55,159 bases of DNA from Chlorobiaceae bacterium (GCA_013335405.1 JAAXVR010000020.1:1-55159); one strand, 5' to 3'. Positions 28,259-38,651 are shown, counted from the first letter of the stretch. Notes: generated from the letters alone by a model not told the origin. Numbers and translations: made by a program.

Positions 28259-30010
28259 ATGAAAAACCTGCTGAGCCTGAAACCATACCTTCTCAGGTAC
28301 AGAAAAAGCCTGGCGGCCGGATTTGTCTGCATCATCCTCACGAACATCTTTTCCGTCATCGGCCCGAAATACATCGGAATCGCCATCGATTCCATGACCG
28401 GCCCATTTACCATCGGCAGCGTTTCGGGGCCCCTCGCCCTCTATGTTCTTTTCGCCCTGCTGAGCGGCTTTTTCCTGTTCCTGGTCCGCCAGAAAATCAT
28501 CGTCACGTCGAGACATATCGAGTTCGACCTGAAAAACGACTACTACCGTCACCTTCAGCGGCTTCCCAGGAAGTTCTACAACTCGACCACGACCGGAGAA
28601 CTCATCTCGCGGGGAAGCAACGACATGAATGCCGTGAGAGATTTCCTCGGACCCGGAATCATGTATTCCTGCAACACCTTCTTCAAGCTGCTCTTCGCAC
28701 TCGTGGCGATGATCGCCCTGTCGCCGAAACTCACCTTCTTCGCGCTGCTGCCTGCCCCGATCCTGAGCTATTCGGTCTACAGGATCGGAAGTTCCATGCA
28801 CAAGCGATCGAAAAAGATCCAGGAAAGCTATGCAGCAATCACCAATCTTGTGCAGGAAAACCTGTCGGGCATCAGAATCGTCAAAAGCTATGTCCGGGAG
28901 CCTTTCGAAATCAGCCGTTTCGACTCGCTCAACCGCGATTACTATGACAAAAACCTCTCACTCGCGAAACTTGAAGCGCTTTTCTACGCATTCCTGACCG
29001 CCCTGACGGCATTTTCACTTCTTCCTGTCGTCTGGCTTGGGGGCCTCAGCGTCATCGACGGCACCATGACTATCGGCGGGATCGCCCAGTTCATCGTCTA
29101 CGTTTCGATGCTGAGCTGGCCCATCATTTCGATAGGCTGGGTCACAAGCATCATCCAGCGGGCATCGTCGGGCATGATGCGCCTGAACGAGATCTTCGGC
29201 GCCGAACAGGAAACCTCCCCGGACGGAAACGATTCCGATACCGGAAAAAAAGCGACCGGCTTTCTTTCTTTCCGCAGCGTGAGTTTTCACTACCCGGGCC
29301 AGGAAAACCGCCCTGTCCTGAAAAACATTACGCTCGATATCGCTCCCGGTTCGAAAATCGCCATCGTCGGAGCGACAGGTTCGGGCAAATCCACGCTGGT
29401 GAGCCTGATCCCGCGCCTCTACGACCCGGCGGAAGGGTCCATCGAACTTGACGGCACCGATATCAGGGTATTGCCTCTCGATACCCTCAGGGAGCAGATC
29501 GGATTCGTTCCTCAGGTCAATTTCCTCTTTTCTGACACGATCGAAAACAACATCAACTGGGGAAGCAGGGAAAACTGCCCGGATGAAGTGATCGAGGCGA
29601 GCAGGACCGCCATGCTTTACGACGATGTCATGGATTTTCCCGACGGCTTCAGGACCATGCTCGGCGAAAAAGGCATCAACCTTTCCGGAGGCCAGAAACA
29701 GCGTGCGTGCATCTCGAGGGCAATCGCATGGAAACCGCGAATCCTCGTGCTCGACGACGCTCTTTCTGCTGTCGATACCGGTACAGAAGCCCGCATTTTT
29801 GAGGCGCTCCTCGAAAAGCTGCCGGAAACAACCATCATCCTGATCAGCCACAGGATTTCGACGGTCAAGAACTGCAGTCGCATCATCGTCCTCAAAGACG
29901 GCATGATCGCAGAAAGCGGGACCCACGATGAGCTGCTGCAGCAGGAGTACCTTTACGCCGAACTTTACAACCAGCAGCTTCTGGAAGAGGAGATCCTCTC
30001 GATTTCGTAA
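28259..30010 (+). CDS. ABC exporter, fused permease and ATPase (MsbA/MDR-like half transporter)
   Basis: A 583-residue half-transporter. An N-terminal type IV exporter membrane domain has six helices (about 12-310). The nucleotide-binding domain (about 335-575) shows Walker A GATGSGKST near 372, Q-loop FVPQVNFLF, signature LSGGQKQR near 475, Walker B ILVLDDALSAVD near 496 and the H-loop ISHR near 530. The residue after Walker B is Asp instead of the usual Glu, as in a subset of exporters that work as heterodimers. No second half-transporter gene is adjacent, so a partner elsewhere or a homodimer must be assumed. The substrate (lipid, drug or peptide) is unknown. It is convergent with purT. 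Confidence 0.92.
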   Translation: MKNLLSLKPYLLRYRKSLAAGFVCIILTNIFSVIGPKYIGIAIDSMTGPFTIGSVSGPLALYVLFALLSGFFLFLVRQKIIVTSRHIEFDLKNDYYRHLQRLPRKFYNSTTTGELISRGSNDMNAVRDFLGPGIMYSCNTFFKLLFALVAMIALSPKLTFFALLPAPILSYSVYRIGSSMHKRSKKIQESYAAITNLVQENLSGIRIVKSYVREPFEISRFDSLNRDYYDKNLSLAKLEALFYAFLTALTAFSLLPVVWLGGLSVIDGTMTIGGIAQFIVYVSMLSWPIISIGWVTSIIQRASSGMMRLNEIFGAEQETSPDGNDSDTGKKATGFLSFRSVSFHYPGQENRPVLKNITLDIAPGSKIAIVGATGSGKSTLVSLIPRLYDPAEGSIELDGTDIRVLPLDTLREQIGFVPQVNFLFSDTIENNINWGSRENCPDEVIEASRTAMLYDDVMDFPDGFRTMLGEKGINLSGGQKQRACISRAIAWKPRILVLDDALSAVDTGTEARIFEALLEKLPETTIILISHRISTVKNCSRIIVLKDGMIAESGTHDELLQQEYLYAELYNQQLLEEEILSIS

Positions 30011-30016
30011 TGCCCC

Positions 30017-31186
30017 CTATTCGCTTTCGACGTTCACTTTCCGGGCATTCCCGACCGCTTTCCGCCTCAATGCATCCATATCGCACTGCAATTCGCCGCT
30101 TGCGAGCGTTACCGCCATGCGCCGGTAAGGTCTCGTAACCGGTTTTCCGAAAATGCGGATGTCGGTACCCGGTTCGCTGAGAGCTTCTTCCACCCCTGTA
30201 TAACGGGGATTCCGGCCATCAGTTCCTGCCAGCACGACGGCGCTCGCACCTGCCCTGAGAAGTTCTATGCCGGGAATGGGAAGGCCGAGCACCGCACGGA
30301 CATGGAGCTCGAACTCGGAGAGGTTCTGCGTGCCGGCGAGGGTCACCATTCCGGTATCGTGCGGTCGGGGCGAAAGCTCGGAAAAGAAGATCCCGTCCTC
30401 TGCGAGGAAAAATTCCACGCCCCATAGACCTGCTCCGGTGAGTGCGGCGGTCACTTTTCCGGCAATTTCCCGGGCTTCAGAGAGATGTTCTTCACTGATC
30501 CGGCAGGGCTGCCAGCTCTCCTGGTAATCACCACGCTCCTGGCGGTGACCGATGGGAGGGCAGAAAAGCGTTTCTCCGTTGTTCCGGGTGACGGTCAGCA
30601 GGGTGATTTCGGTATGGAAATTCACGAAGGATTCCACGATAACTTCCGCGATATCACCCCGTTTCGCGCTCTGGGAATAGTTCCATGCCTTCAGGATATC
30701 CTCTTCGGACCTGATCGTCGACTGTCCTTTCCCCGATGAACTCATAAGAGGCTTCACAATACACGGGATGCCTACTTCGCCGACCGCAGTCCGAAGCTCG
30801 TCGGCCGACGAGGCGTAACGGTAATCTGCCGTCCTGAGGCCCAGCTCCTTCGATGCGAGGTCGCGGATAGCCCTGCGGTTCATGGTGAAATTCGCGGCGC
30901 GGGCTGAAGGGACAACCTGTATACCCTCTTTTTCATAATCATAAAACCTCCCGGTGCGGATAGCTTCTATCTCGGGAACAATCATGTCAGGCCGGTGTCT
31001 TGCCACGAGAGCGTCGAGTGCCATTCCGTCAAGCATGTCGATCACTTCGCGCTCGTCTGCCACCTGCTGGGCAGGTGCACCGTCGTAACTGTCCACAGCA
31101 ATGACATATTGCCCGAGCCTTTTGGCGGCAATGACGAATTCCTTTCCGAGTTCCCCGCTGCCGAGCAGCATGATTTTTTTGATCAT
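30017..31186 (-). CDS. purT: Formate-dependent phosphoribosylglycinamide formyltransferase
   Basis: An ATP-grasp enzyme of 389 residues that converts GAR plus formate and ATP to formyl-GAR in purine synthesis, without needing formyl-tetrahydrofolate. Visible features are [20 protein letters not shown] at the N-terminus, VPEIEAI, the ATP-grasp core [14 protein letters not shown], and the metal/formate region [20 protein letters not shown] with [10 protein letters not shown]. The start is ATG 31186; the open frame continues upstream through arfB but only by chance. It is the last of a minus-strand set (HAD phosphatase, arfB, purT) and is convergent with the ABC transporter gene. Confidence 0.95.
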   Translation of the reverse strand: MIKKIMLLGSGELGKEFVIAAKRLGQYVIAVDSYDGAPAQQVADEREVIDMLDGMALDALVARHRPDMIVPEIEAIRTGRFYDYEKEGIQVVPSARAANFTMNRRAIRDLASKELGLRTADYRYASSADELRTAVGEVGIPCIVKPLMSSSGKGQSTIRSEEDILKAWNYSQSAKRGDIAEVIVESFVNFHTEITLLTVTRNNGETLFCPPIGHRQERGDYQESWQPCRISEEHLSEAREIAGKVTAALTGAGLWGVEFFLAEDGIFFSELSPRPHDTGMVTLAGTQNLSEFELHVRAVLGLPIPGIELLRAGASAVVLAGTDGRNPRYTGVEEALSEPGTDIRIFGKPVTRPYRRMAVTLASGELQCDMDALRRKAVGNARKVNVESE

Positions 31187-31259
31187 GGCGATTGCTTGTG
31201 ATGGTTGAATAACCGGTTCTGCGCCATCCGCCAGAGCGGAAAGCACATGCCGACACTGC

Positions 31260-31673
31260 CTATAATTCGACTTTTTTCCTCGCTTCTTTGACCCCGGAGC
31301 GTCTTGTTTTGCCCTCGAGCCTTTTCTGCGTGGAGGCCCTGGTAGGTTTCGTCGCTTTCCTCGTCGCCGGAAAATGCATGGCTTTCGCGAGGAGATCATC
31401 CATCCGGTGCAGGGCATCCTCGCGGTTCTTTTCCTGTGTACGATATCGCTGTGCCTTGATGATCAGCACTCCTGCAGCGGTGATACGGCGATCCTTGAGG
31501 GCAAGCAGCCTTTCCTTGAGAACTTCGGGAAGCGAAGAGGAGGGAATGTCGAAACGCAGATGCACCGCGCTTTCCACCTTGTTCACGTTCTGCCCTCCGG
31601 CACCCTGCGAACGCATGGTGTGAAGCTCTATTTCATGTTCCGGAACCCGGGTTGTACGGTCTTTCTGCGACAT
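31260..31673 (-). CDS. arfB: Ribosome-rescue peptidyl-tRNA hydrolase ArfB (YaeJ type)
   Basis: A 137-residue protein with the release-factor catalytic domain. The GGQ motif lies in [20 protein letters not shown]. There is no codon-recognition domain. The C-terminal tail is long and strongly basic ([27 protein letters not shown]), which in ArfB threads into the empty mRNA channel of stalled ribosomes so that peptidyl-tRNA can be hydrolysed. The start is ATG 31673 ([20 protein letters not shown]). It begins 4 bp after the HAD phosphatase gene and lies 73 bp upstream of purT, so the three are probably one transcript. Confidence 0.93.
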   Translation of the reverse strand: MSQKDRTTRVPEHEIELHTMRSQGAGGQNVNKVESAVHLRFDIPSSSLPEVLKERLLALKDRRITAAGVLIIKAQRYRTQEKNREDALHRMDDLLAKAMHFPATRKATKPTRASTQKRLEGKTRRSGVKEARKKVEL

Positions 31674-31677
31674 GTTT

Positions 31678-32295
31678 TCAAGGTTGTAGATGGCTCGAGC
31701 TTTCCCACTCCCTGACGGCGTCGAGCGCCCGGGGCCATGCGGTGAAACGATGGGCTGCGATGCCGCAGGACTCTGCGCTCCTGCAGTTGTCCTCACGGTC
31801 GTCAAGCAGGATGAAATCACTGGCCGGTCTGTCCGCTTCGGCTGCGAGCACTTCACGGAAGGCTTCCGACTCCCGCTTCAGCCAGCCATGCTCGTATGAA
31901 AGCCAGAAACGTGTCGCAAGTTTGAGTACCGGGATATTGTCCAGAAGATATACGAAGTGCAACGGGTCGGTGTCGCTCATGATCCAGAGGGTGTGCCTTT
32001 GCTGAAGCCGGGCTGCAGCTTCAGCGACACCGGGTTTCAGAGTGAAAATATCCTGCCATAATCGCCTGAGTTCACCCGCAGGCATGTTCATGACTTCCGG
32101 GTCGGAGGCCATCGCGGAGAGGTATTCGCGCGGTGAGGTGAATCCCCTGTCGAAGAGGTTTTTTTCCTCGCTCGCACAGTAGCGCCGGTACAGCTTTTCC
32201 GCACCGCTCTCACCGTCCGTCGAAACAGACATGCAGAAGCGGTGAAAATCCACATCGACAATCACGTTGCCAATATCAAGCAGAACAATACCCAA
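31678..32295 (-). CDS. HAD superfamily hydrolase, YihX-like
   Basis: A 205-residue HAD subfamily IA protein. Motif I is VLLDIGNVIVDVDF with nucleophile Asp7. The DIGNV form instead of DxDGT is characteristic of the YihX group. Motif II is IMSDTD, motif III is the Lys of GWLKRESEAF, and motif IV is LLDDREDN. A helical cap lies between motifs I and II. YihX-type enzymes dephosphorylate small phosphosugars such as alpha-glucose 1-phosphate, but the substrate here is unknown. It is the first gene of the HAD-arfB-purT set on the minus strand, divergent from the methyltransferase gene. Confidence 0.85.
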   Translation of the reverse strand: MGIVLLDIGNVIVDVDFHRFCMSVSTDGESGAEKLYRRYCASEEKNLFDRGFTSPREYLSAMASDPEVMNMPAGELRRLWQDIFTLKPGVAEAAARLQQRHTLWIMSDTDPLHFVYLLDNIPVLKLATRFWLSYEHGWLKRESEAFREVLAAEADRPASDFILLDDREDNCRSAESCGIAAHRFTAWPRALDAVREWESSSHLQP

Positions 32296-32432
32296 GGGCT
32301 AAAACCGGTAGATGTTGCTAAAAAAAGGAAAATAATGCGTAAACGGATATTTTACGGTATGGAAGAACTATTATTTCCAGGCTGTAAAATACCGTTTTTC
32401 CGCCTGGGGAATGCAAACAGGGCCAACCCGGC

Positions 32433-33242
32433 ATGGGGACAATGAGCAATTTCACGGAAATCTCTCACTATTACCGGCACAACGCGGAACTTCAGAAATC
32501 TGCGGGTGAGCGGCTGTTCAGCATGGCTGCCATAGGGAAACGGGATGATGTCCTCGATCTTGGCTGCGGACCGGGACACCTGACCTCAGCCATCAGGCAA
32601 CTGACCGAAGGCAGGGTCATGGGCATCGACCCGTCGCAGGGAATGATCGATATGGCCCAAAACGCTTATCCGGATGAAAGTATCGCGTTCCGGACAGATG
32701 ATGCTGAACACCTCGGTATGACAGAACAATTCGACCTGATTTTCTGCAACTCGACGTTCCAGTGGTTCCGGGAACCGGACAAAGCTGTTTCAAATTGTTT
32801 CCGTGCGCTCCGTTCAGGAGGCAGGATGGCCGTTCAGGCCCCCGCGAAAATCAATTACTGCCCCAATTTCATTCATGCCGCCGAATCGCTGCTTCATGAC
32901 AAATCGACCAGGGACACCTTTCTGCATTTCCGCTCTCCATGGGTTTTCTTCGATACGGCAGAGGAATATGCGGCCGTTTTCGAACGCGCCGGTTTTTCGG
33001 TGACGTCATCCGAAATCAGTGAGCTCCTGATGCGTTGTCCCCCCGGAAAAGTGCTCGATATGTTCGATACGGGTGCAGCCGCAGCCTATCTGAACCAGGA
33101 ATGCTATGATACCCTGTTTGCCGGGGACTACGTCGAAAACGCCAGAAGGGTGATCGCCCGCGATTTTGACTCGCAGGCAGGAGAGGACAACCTCGTCACC
33201 CTCTCGTTTTCCAGGATCTATCTCCTCGCGCAAAAGCCGTAA
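32433..33242 (+). CDS. SAM-dependent methyltransferase, class I (BioC/trans-aconitate type)
   Basis: A 269-residue Rossmann-fold methyltransferase. Motif I is VLDLGCGPGHLT at about 40-51. Acidic strand 2 (VMGIDPSQGMIDMA), motif II/IV FDLIFCNSTFQWF and motif post-II LRSGGRMAVQAPA follow in order. The FCNSTFQWF form is shared with BioC (malonyl-ACP methyltransferase) and trans-aconitate methyltransferase. The C-terminal part differs from both, so I do not name it. No biotin genes lie nearby. It starts at ATG 32433, with another ATG three codons on. It is convergent with the radical SAM gene, 14 bp apart. Confidence 0.85.
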   Translation: MGTMSNFTEISHYYRHNAELQKSAGERLFSMAAIGKRDDVLDLGCGPGHLTSAIRQLTEGRVMGIDPSQGMIDMAQNAYPDESIAFRTDDAEHLGMTEQFDLIFCNSTFQWFREPDKAVSNCFRALRSGGRMAVQAPAKINYCPNFIHAAESLLHDKSTRDTFLHFRSPWVFFDTAEEYAAVFERAGFSVTSSEISELLMRCPPGKVLDMFDTGAAAAYLNQECYDTLFAGDYVENARRVIARDFDSQAGEDNLVTLSFSRIYLLAQKP

Positions 33243-33256
33243 TCGACGAACAAAAC

Positions 33257-34675
33257 TCATGCAAGCCCGTCAAGCTGGCGGCCAAGATCCTTGCGGGCAA
33301 TGCCGTACATATGCACGTAGAGGAGGTTGAACATGAGCACTGCGGAACCCAGCCGAGGAGCTTTCATGGCCCTCTTCAGGGCATTGGAAACCGTAAAGAC
33401 GCGCTTTGTCATGGCGGTGTAGCTCGGTATGAACCGCTCGAGCGGAATGATTTTCGGGCTGTACAGCATCTCCTGGGCCCATGAAAACCTGAAGGCGTCA
33501 TGGTCGTCCGGGTTCCGGAGCAGGCGACCTTCCGCCGCGAGCCGGTCGAACACCACCGTACCGGGAATCGGCCTGAGCAGGTTGATTCCCGGCACGTCGA
33601 TGCCGGTCTCTTCAATGAACTCTTCGAGCATTGCAGGCATATCGAGCGTATCCCCGTCAAGACCGTAAATGAAACTGCCGTAGACGCAGATGCCCGCTTC
33701 CCGGATGTTTCCGATGCATGCCGCCTGGCGCGAAGCGGGATTATGGAACTTCTGGTGGGCATGGTTGCTCTGGTCGGCGAGACTTTCGATGCCGATCAGG
33801 AGCGCCCCGCAGCCCGAGCGGGAGAAGGCTTCGAGCAGCTTCGGTTTTTCTCCGAGGGAGGTGGTGGCCTGGCCGACCCAGCTGATGTTGAAGGGTATGA
33901 GCTCCGTAAAGAGCTTTTCGGCGTAGAGTTCGTCGGCATTGACCGTGTCGTCGAGAAAGAAGAATATCCGTTTGTCCTCCTTCAGGAACGATTCAACCTC
34001 TTTCAGGACGCTGCCGATACTGCGGTGGCGGAGCCTGTGGCCATTCATGACATGCACGTTGCAGAAGTCGCAGTTGTAGGGGCATCCGCGCGTGGTCTGC
34101 ACGACGTTCGTGGTGAAATAGCTGGAGATATCGAGCGCGCTTTTCGATACGGGACGGTCAATGCCGAGATCAGGAAAAGTTTCGACACGGTACTCCGGTT
34201 TCAGTTGCCCGGCAAGCAGATCACGCTGCACTGTCTCCCAGATGTCGTCGGCTTCGCCGATGACCAGAGCGTCGCCGTGCTCGCGGCATCGCTCGGGGAA
34301 AACCGTCACGTAAGGCCCCCCAAGCAGCACCTTTATGCCCTTCGTGCGCAAAAAGCGGGCGAGATCGAAAGCTGGCTTCACGGCACCGGTCTGGACGCTG
34401 ATGCCCGCAAGGTCCCAGTGCCTGTGGAGCGGAAGCTTGTCGAACCGGAGATCGCAGATCGACTGGCTTACCCCCTGCACGTTCCGGGATGAGAGGATCA
34501 TGAGGGACAGGGGAGGAATGGCGAACTGCGCGCGGCGGATGATATTGCTCATGGCGGCGTCCTTCATCGCCCCGAACATCCCTCGCTTCACCGATCCGCC
34601 ATCGAGCAGCGATGCTCCGTCTACTCCGCTGTCGGCCTGAATGAAAATCAGCAATACCTGTTTGTCCTCTTCCAT
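33257..34675 (-). CDS. B12-binding-type radical SAM protein
   Basis: A 472-residue protein with a degenerate cobalamin-binding domain (about 55-165: GISVQTG, FLRTKGIKVLLGGPYVTVFP, VIGEAD; no DxHxxG motif). The radical SAM core carries Cys198, Cys202 and Cys205 (RGCPYNCDFC) for the [4Fe-4S] cluster, plus GIESL, and a C-terminal domain of about 110 residues follows. This is the class that includes the bacteriochlorophyll C-8(2) and C-12(1) methyltransferases BchQ and BchR, the cyclase BchE and hopanoid HpnP. Which reaction this one performs cannot be told here. It starts 8 bp after mutS and is probably co-transcribed with it; the TTG at 34687 is an unlikely start. Confidence 0.85.
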   Translation of the reverse strand: MEEDKQVLLIFIQADSGVDGASLLDGGSVKRGMFGAMKDAAMSNIIRRAQFAIPPLSLMILSSRNVQGVSQSICDLRFDKLPLHRHWDLAGISVQTGAVKPAFDLARFLRTKGIKVLLGGPYVTVFPERCREHGDALVIGEADDIWETVQRDLLAGQLKPEYRVETFPDLGIDRPVSKSALDISSYFTTNVVQTTRGCPYNCDFCNVHVMNGHRLRHRSIGSVLKEVESFLKEDKRIFFFLDDTVNADELYAEKLFTELIPFNISWVGQATTSLGEKPKLLEAFSRSGCGALLIGIESLADQSNHAHQKFHNPASRQAACIGNIREAGICVYGSFIYGLDGDTLDMPAMLEEFIEETGIDVPGINLLRPIPGTVVFDRLAAEGRLLRNPDDHDAFRFSWAQEMLYSPKIIPLERFIPSYTAMTKRVFTVSNALKRAMKAPRLGSAVLMFNLLYVHMYGIARKDLGRQLDGLA

Positions 34676-34683
34676 ATGCCTTG

Positions 34684-37305
34684 TCAACGGTATGTTACCC
34701 CTTTTCGTGCGATATCCTGCAGTTTTTTCAGCTCCAGGAGGGCGTCGATCGGCGCCAGCCTGTCAATGTCGATCGATTCGACTTCGCGTCGAAGCAGGTT
34801 GTCGGCCTCCTCGAAAAGGCTGATCTGCATGCTTTTCAGGCCCGAGGGTCTGTCGGGAGGAATTTCGAACTCGCGCTTTTCCATACCGGCAAGGATCTCC
34901 CGCGCACGCGTGATGACCTCCCCCGGCATACCGGCCATTTTCGCCACTTCGATGCCGTAGCTGTTGTCGGAAGCACCGCGGACGATCTTGCGCAGGAAAA
35001 TAACCCTGTCGGCAGTCTCGACCACCGTCGCATTGTAGTTGACTACCCCCGGCAGCCGGGTTTCAAGTTCGGCAAGCTCATGGTAGTGGGTGGCGAAGAG
35101 TGTCCTTGCCCTTATGGAGTGGCAGATGTACTCGCTCATCGACCAGGCAATGGACATGCCGTCGAAAGTACTGGTGCCGCGGCCGATCTCGTCGAGAAGA
35201 AGCAGGCTTTTCGATGTCGAATTGTTGAGGATGCTTGCCGCTTCGTTCATTTCGACAAGGAAGGTGCTTTCGCCGGAAGTGAGGTTGTCCGATGCCCCGA
35301 CCCTGGTGAAAATCCGGTCTACAAGACCGATCTCGGCTTTTTCCGCAGGCACGTAACTTCCTGCCTGGGCAAGCAGCACGATGAGGCCGGTCTGACGCAG
35401 GAACGAACTTTTACCGGCCATGTTCGGCCCGGTGATGATAAGCATCCTCTGCTTGTCATCGAACATGCAGTCATTTGCCACATAGGGCTCTTCCGGGCTC
35501 ATGATCCTTTCGAGCACCGGATGGCGGCCACCGACAATCGTCAGATGTTCGTGCTCCATTATTTCGGGCTTCGAGTAGCCATAGAGCTCTGCACAGCAGG
35601 CGAACGACGAAAGCGCGTCGAATTCGGCCAGCACCGCGGCATTCTGCTGGATTTCGGACGCATGGAGGGCAATGTCCGCACAGAGTTCATGGAACAGCCG
35701 TGCCTCCAGCTCGAGACTCCTCTCCTCGGCGTTGAGGATCTTGGCTTCATACTCTTTCAGCGCAGGAATAGTGAAGCGTTCGGCATTTACGAGCGTCTGT
35801 TTCTTCTCGTAATAGGAAGGGACTTTTTCGAGGTTTGCCCTGCTGATCTCGATATAGTAACCGAAAACCTTGTTGAATTGCACTTTGAGCGAGGAGATCG
35901 ACGTATTTTCACGTTCCTGCTGCTGTATCTGCATGAGGCGATCCCTGGCGTTCGAAGCGATATCGCGCAGTTCGTCAAGCTCCTGGTTGTAACCGCTCCT
36001 GATATAGCCGCCGTCACGCATAGAGGCTCCCGATCCGGGATCGATCGCTTTTTCGATGTTCAGGGCAAGCTCCGGAAGCGGCTTGAGCGAGTCGCTCAGG
36101 TGCAGGAGACGCATTGAAACGGCTCCTCCGACGATCTCCCGGAGATCAGGAATTGCCTGCAGGGAGATCCCGAGCTGGCGCACTTCCCGCGCGATGGTTC
36201 TGAAAGTGGCAATACGGGCAAGTGAACGCTCAAGATCGTTGATTCCTGAAAGTTTCTCCCTCAAAGCTTCCCTTGCCGGTTTCGAGTCCCTGAGTTCGCC
36301 TACCGCATCGAGACGCATCCGGATATCAGCGGCTATGCGCATCGGTCGCTGGAGCCACCGCCTGATAAGCCTCGCCCCCATGGGATTGCAGGTCCTGTCC
36401 ATTACCTGGAGCAGGCTTCCGTTGATGCTTCCGTCCTGCATCGACGAGATGATCTCGAGGTTCCTTTTCGTCTGCAGGTCAAGCGTCATGAACTCTCCTC
36501 CCTGCACTTCCTGGATGCGCGTAATATAGTGAAGCCTGTTCTGGCGGGTTTCCTCGAGGTACTGGAGAATGACCCCGGCAGCGATTCGCCCGGGAAGGTT
36601 TCCCTCGATACCGAAGCCTTTCAGCGAATGGGTCCTGAACTGCCGTGCAAGCACCACGGCTGCCTGGTCTTCGCCGAACATCCAGGAATCGAGCTCGGTC
36701 AAGAGCATCTCCGGAGGAAAGTATTTCTTCAGGGATTCGAAGCGCTCCCTTTCGGCAGCCGATACGAGAACCTCTGCAGGGTGCAGCGAAAGGATGAAAT
36801 CCTTGAGCCCTTCCGGCTTCAGCGTTGTCAGGCAGAATTCGGCTGTGGTCACGTCGAGAAATGCGACACCGGCAAGAACGGTCCGTCCCTCCCGGTAAAA
36901 GGCGACGGCACAGAGGTAGTTGTTCTGTCTGTCGTCGAGTATCTTCTCGCTGTAGGTGATGCCCGGGGTGATGATATCGGTAATCTCCCTGCGTACGATC
37001 CCTTTAGCGGCTGCAGGATCCTCCATCTGGTCGCAGACAGCCACCTTGTACCCGTTTTTCACAAGCTTCGCAATGTATCCCTCGCTTGCATGATGGGGAA
37101 AACCTGCCATGGGAATATCGGAGGTCCTCTTTGTCAGAACGATATTCAGGACGGAGGAAACCTCCTTCGCATCGTCGAAAAAAGTCTCGTAGAAATCACC
37201 TACCCTGAAAAGCAGGAGGTAGTCGGGATACCGTTCCTTTACCTCCAGATATTGTCGCATCATGGGGGAATGGTCTTTCTGCGGAGCACCCTCTTCTTTC
37301 TTCAT
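34684..37305 (-). CDS. mutS: DNA mismatch repair protein MutS
   Basis: An 873-residue MutS of normal length. The N-terminal mismatch-recognition domain contains the Phe-x-Glu wedge as FYETF (about 38-42, after LLFRVGD). Connector, core and clamp domains follow ([33 protein letters not shown]). The ABC-type ATPase has Walker A GPNMAGKS near residue 622, [11 protein letters not shown], Walker [21 protein letters not shown] and the FATHYHEL switch. It ends with a helix-turn-helix and a C-terminal tail ([10 protein letters not shown]-like region). It initiates post-replicative mismatch repair in the cytoplasm. A radical SAM gene follows after 8 bp. MutL is not in this window. Confidence 0.97.
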   Translation of the reverse strand: MKKEEGAPQKDHSPMMRQYLEVKERYPDYLLLFRVGDFYETFFDDAKEVSSVLNIVLTKRTSDIPMAGFPHHASEGYIAKLVKNGYKVAVCDQMEDPAAAKGIVRREITDIITPGITYSEKILDDRQNNYLCAVAFYREGRTVLAGVAFLDVTTAEFCLTTLKPEGLKDFILSLHPAEVLVSAAERERFESLKKYFPPEMLLTELDSWMFGEDQAAVVLARQFRTHSLKGFGIEGNLPGRIAAGVILQYLEETRQNRLHYITRIQEVQGGEFMTLDLQTKRNLEIISSMQDGSINGSLLQVMDRTCNPMGARLIRRWLQRPMRIAADIRMRLDAVGELRDSKPAREALREKLSGINDLERSLARIATFRTIAREVRQLGISLQAIPDLREIVGGAVSMRLLHLSDSLKPLPELALNIEKAIDPGSGASMRDGGYIRSGYNQELDELRDIASNARDRLMQIQQQERENTSISSLKVQFNKVFGYYIEISRANLEKVPSYYEKKQTLVNAERFTIPALKEYEAKILNAEERSLELEARLFHELCADIALHASEIQQNAAVLAEFDALSSFACCAELYGYSKPEIMEHEHLTIVGGRHPVLERIMSPEEPYVANDCMFDDKQRMLIITGPNMAGKSSFLRQTGLIVLLAQAGSYVPAEKAEIGLVDRIFTRVGASDNLTSGESTFLVEMNEAASILNNSTSKSLLLLDEIGRGTSTFDGMSIAWSMSEYICHSIRARTLFATHYHELAELETRLPGVVNYNATVVETADRVIFLRKIVRGASDNSYGIEVAKMAGMPGEVITRAREILAGMEKREFEIPPDRPSGLKSMQISLFEEADNLLRREVESIDIDRLAPIDALLELKKLQDIARKGVTYR

Positions 37306-37511
37306 GCCGGACGTTGACGGTTATTGCGTTGGAACGGTACAACAGATGCACACTGTAAGGAGGAAGCTACTCCAGAGTACCTAAATTAACAAACGTGCAC
37401 AATCGGCAGAGAGCCGGGCATGGACTCGCAAGCAAAAGCAGGCTTGACAACCGTTCTTCCGGAGGCTATCTTGCACTCTGTATCATTTTTTTCACCACAA
37501 CCGCCGCAGCC

Positions 37512-37952
37512 ATGGAACTGCATACCGTCCTGCGCTTTTTTCACGTTGTCTCTTTTGCGGCATGGTTCGGGTCCGTTCTTGCGTCGCTCTTTCTCCTGAA
37601 AACCCTCGAGCCCAAACTGACAGGCACCGACAGACAACAGGCTGATGAATATGCCGCGCTCCTGAGGAACTATATCGGACTCGAAACAAAAGTTGCCGAC
37701 GCAGGTGTCATAGGTGTGCTTGTTTCAGGAATCCTTCTTGCCGCTCTCCATCATGGATGGACGCTGTGGGTATATGTGAAATCGGGCCTCATCGTCCTGC
37801 AGATCGCCCTCACGCTCGGCTATATCATCAGAGCGATCCGGCCTTTGCAATACCCCTGCACAAGCACTGAATTCAGAAGATGGTTCCGGCTTTTCGGCAT
37901 ATCCCTTTCCATGTTTACGCTGGTGCTGCTTTGCAGCTTCTTTCTTCTGTGA
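37512..37952 (+). CDS. Four-helix membrane protein, CopD/DUF2269-like
   Basis: A 146-residue integral membrane protein with four predicted helices: LRFFHVVSFAAWFGSVLASL, VADAGVIGVLVSGILLA, VKSGLIVLQIALTLGYIIRA and the C-terminal ISLSMFTLVLLCSFFLL. The first helix has the His and Trp pattern (RFFHVVSFAAWFG) seen in CopD and DUF2269-type proteins, where the His may bind heme or copper. A function cannot be assigned. ATG 37512 is chosen because the upstream part of the open frame has no membrane or family character. It ends 77 bp before rplU and may sit upstream of its promoter. Confidence 0.75.
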   Translation: MELHTVLRFFHVVSFAAWFGSVLASLFLLKTLEPKLTGTDRQQADEYAALLRNYIGLETKVADAGVIGVLVSGILLAALHHGWTLWVYVKSGLIVLQIALTLGYIIRAIRPLQYPCTSTEFRRWFRLFGISLSMFTLVLLCSFFLL

Positions 37953-37968
37953 AAAGAAGTCATTACCT

Positions 37969-37997
37969 TTTTGAAGTTGGAAGAAAAATGCTATATT
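37969..37997 (+). promoter_or_regulatory. Candidate sigma-70-type promoter of rplU-rpmA
   Basis: TTTTGA (37969-37974) and TATATT (37992-37997) are separated by 17 bp and lie about 30 bp before the rplU ATG. The position and spacing fit a housekeeping promoter with a short leader. It rests on matching two hexamers only. Confidence 0.4.
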
Positions 37998-38029
37998 TGA
38001 GACCTTTATCATTAAAATATACGTGAAGA

Positions 38030-38323
38030 ATGCAGGCGCTGATCAAGATATCCGATAAACAATATCTGGTGAAAGAGGGGGACAAGCTCTTCATCCCCAG
38101 GCAAAAAGCCGCAGTTGGCGAAACCTTCGCAATTGACTCGATCGCGAAAATCGACGGTGAAAACACCGTTCTGACCCCTTCCGGAAGCAGCATCCAGGCA
38201 AGAGTACTCGACCATGTCAAGGACGATAAAGTCGTGGTTTTCAAGAAAAAACGCAGGAAACGCTACCAGTCGAGAAACGGACACCGCCAGCAGATGACCC
38301 AGATCGAGGTTGTTTCGTTGTAA
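38030..38323 (+). CDS. rplU: 50S ribosomal protein L21
   Basis: A 97-residue L21, within the usual size of about 100. It starts MQALIKISDKQYLVKEGDKL, has the conserved VFKKKRRKRYQSRNGHRQQ basic loop that contacts 23S rRNA domain I, and ends with QIEVVSL. It is the first gene of the conserved rplU-rpmA pair, with rpmA starting 41 bp downstream. Expression should be high and growth-rate linked. Autoregulatory leaders are described for rplU in some phyla, but none is evident in the short leader here. Confidence 0.97.
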   Translation: MQALIKISDKQYLVKEGDKLFIPRQKAAVGETFAIDSIAKIDGENTVLTPSGSSIQARVLDHVKDDKVVVFKKKRRKRYQSRNGHRQQMTQIEVVSL

Positions 38324-38363
38324 ATGGAAATTCAGGGATTTTAACCGTTAATTTTTTTTCGTT

Positions 38364-38618
38364 ATGGCACATAAAAAAGGCGGCGGATCGACAAAAAACG
38401 GCCGCGACAGCAATCCGAAGTACCTCGGCGTAAAAGCGGCCGGAGGCTCAAGCATCGCTGCAGGAACAATCATTGTCCGCCAGAGGGGGACCGTTATCAA
38501 GCCGGGCAGAAATGCCGGCATCGGCCGTGATCACACCATCTTCTCGCTTGTCGACGGAGTGGTTACCTTCCGCAACGGACGCAACAATAAAAAAATGGTT
38601 GACGTCCTTCCCGGCTGA
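38364..38618 (+). CDS. rpmA: 50S ribosomal protein L27
   Basis: An 84-residue L27 with the family's N-terminus [20 protein letters not shown], which reaches the peptidyl-transferase centre, and the conserved [20 protein letters not shown] core. The N-terminus lacks the cleavable extension found in Firmicutes L27, so no processing is expected. It follows rplU and is followed by a strong terminator. Confidence 0.97.
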   Translation: MAHKKGGGSTKNGRDSNPKYLGVKAAGGSSIAAGTIIVRQRGTVIKPGRNAGIGRDHTIFSLVDGVVTFRNGRNNKKMVDVLPG

Positions 38619-38651
38619 ACACGATTTCGATGTGACAAATCAAATTTCAGG

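Noticed and set aside
31187-31417. N-terminal extension of purT by 77 residues
   Set aside because: The extension overlaps arfB in another frame and matches no PurT. The normal PurT start at 31186 is clear.
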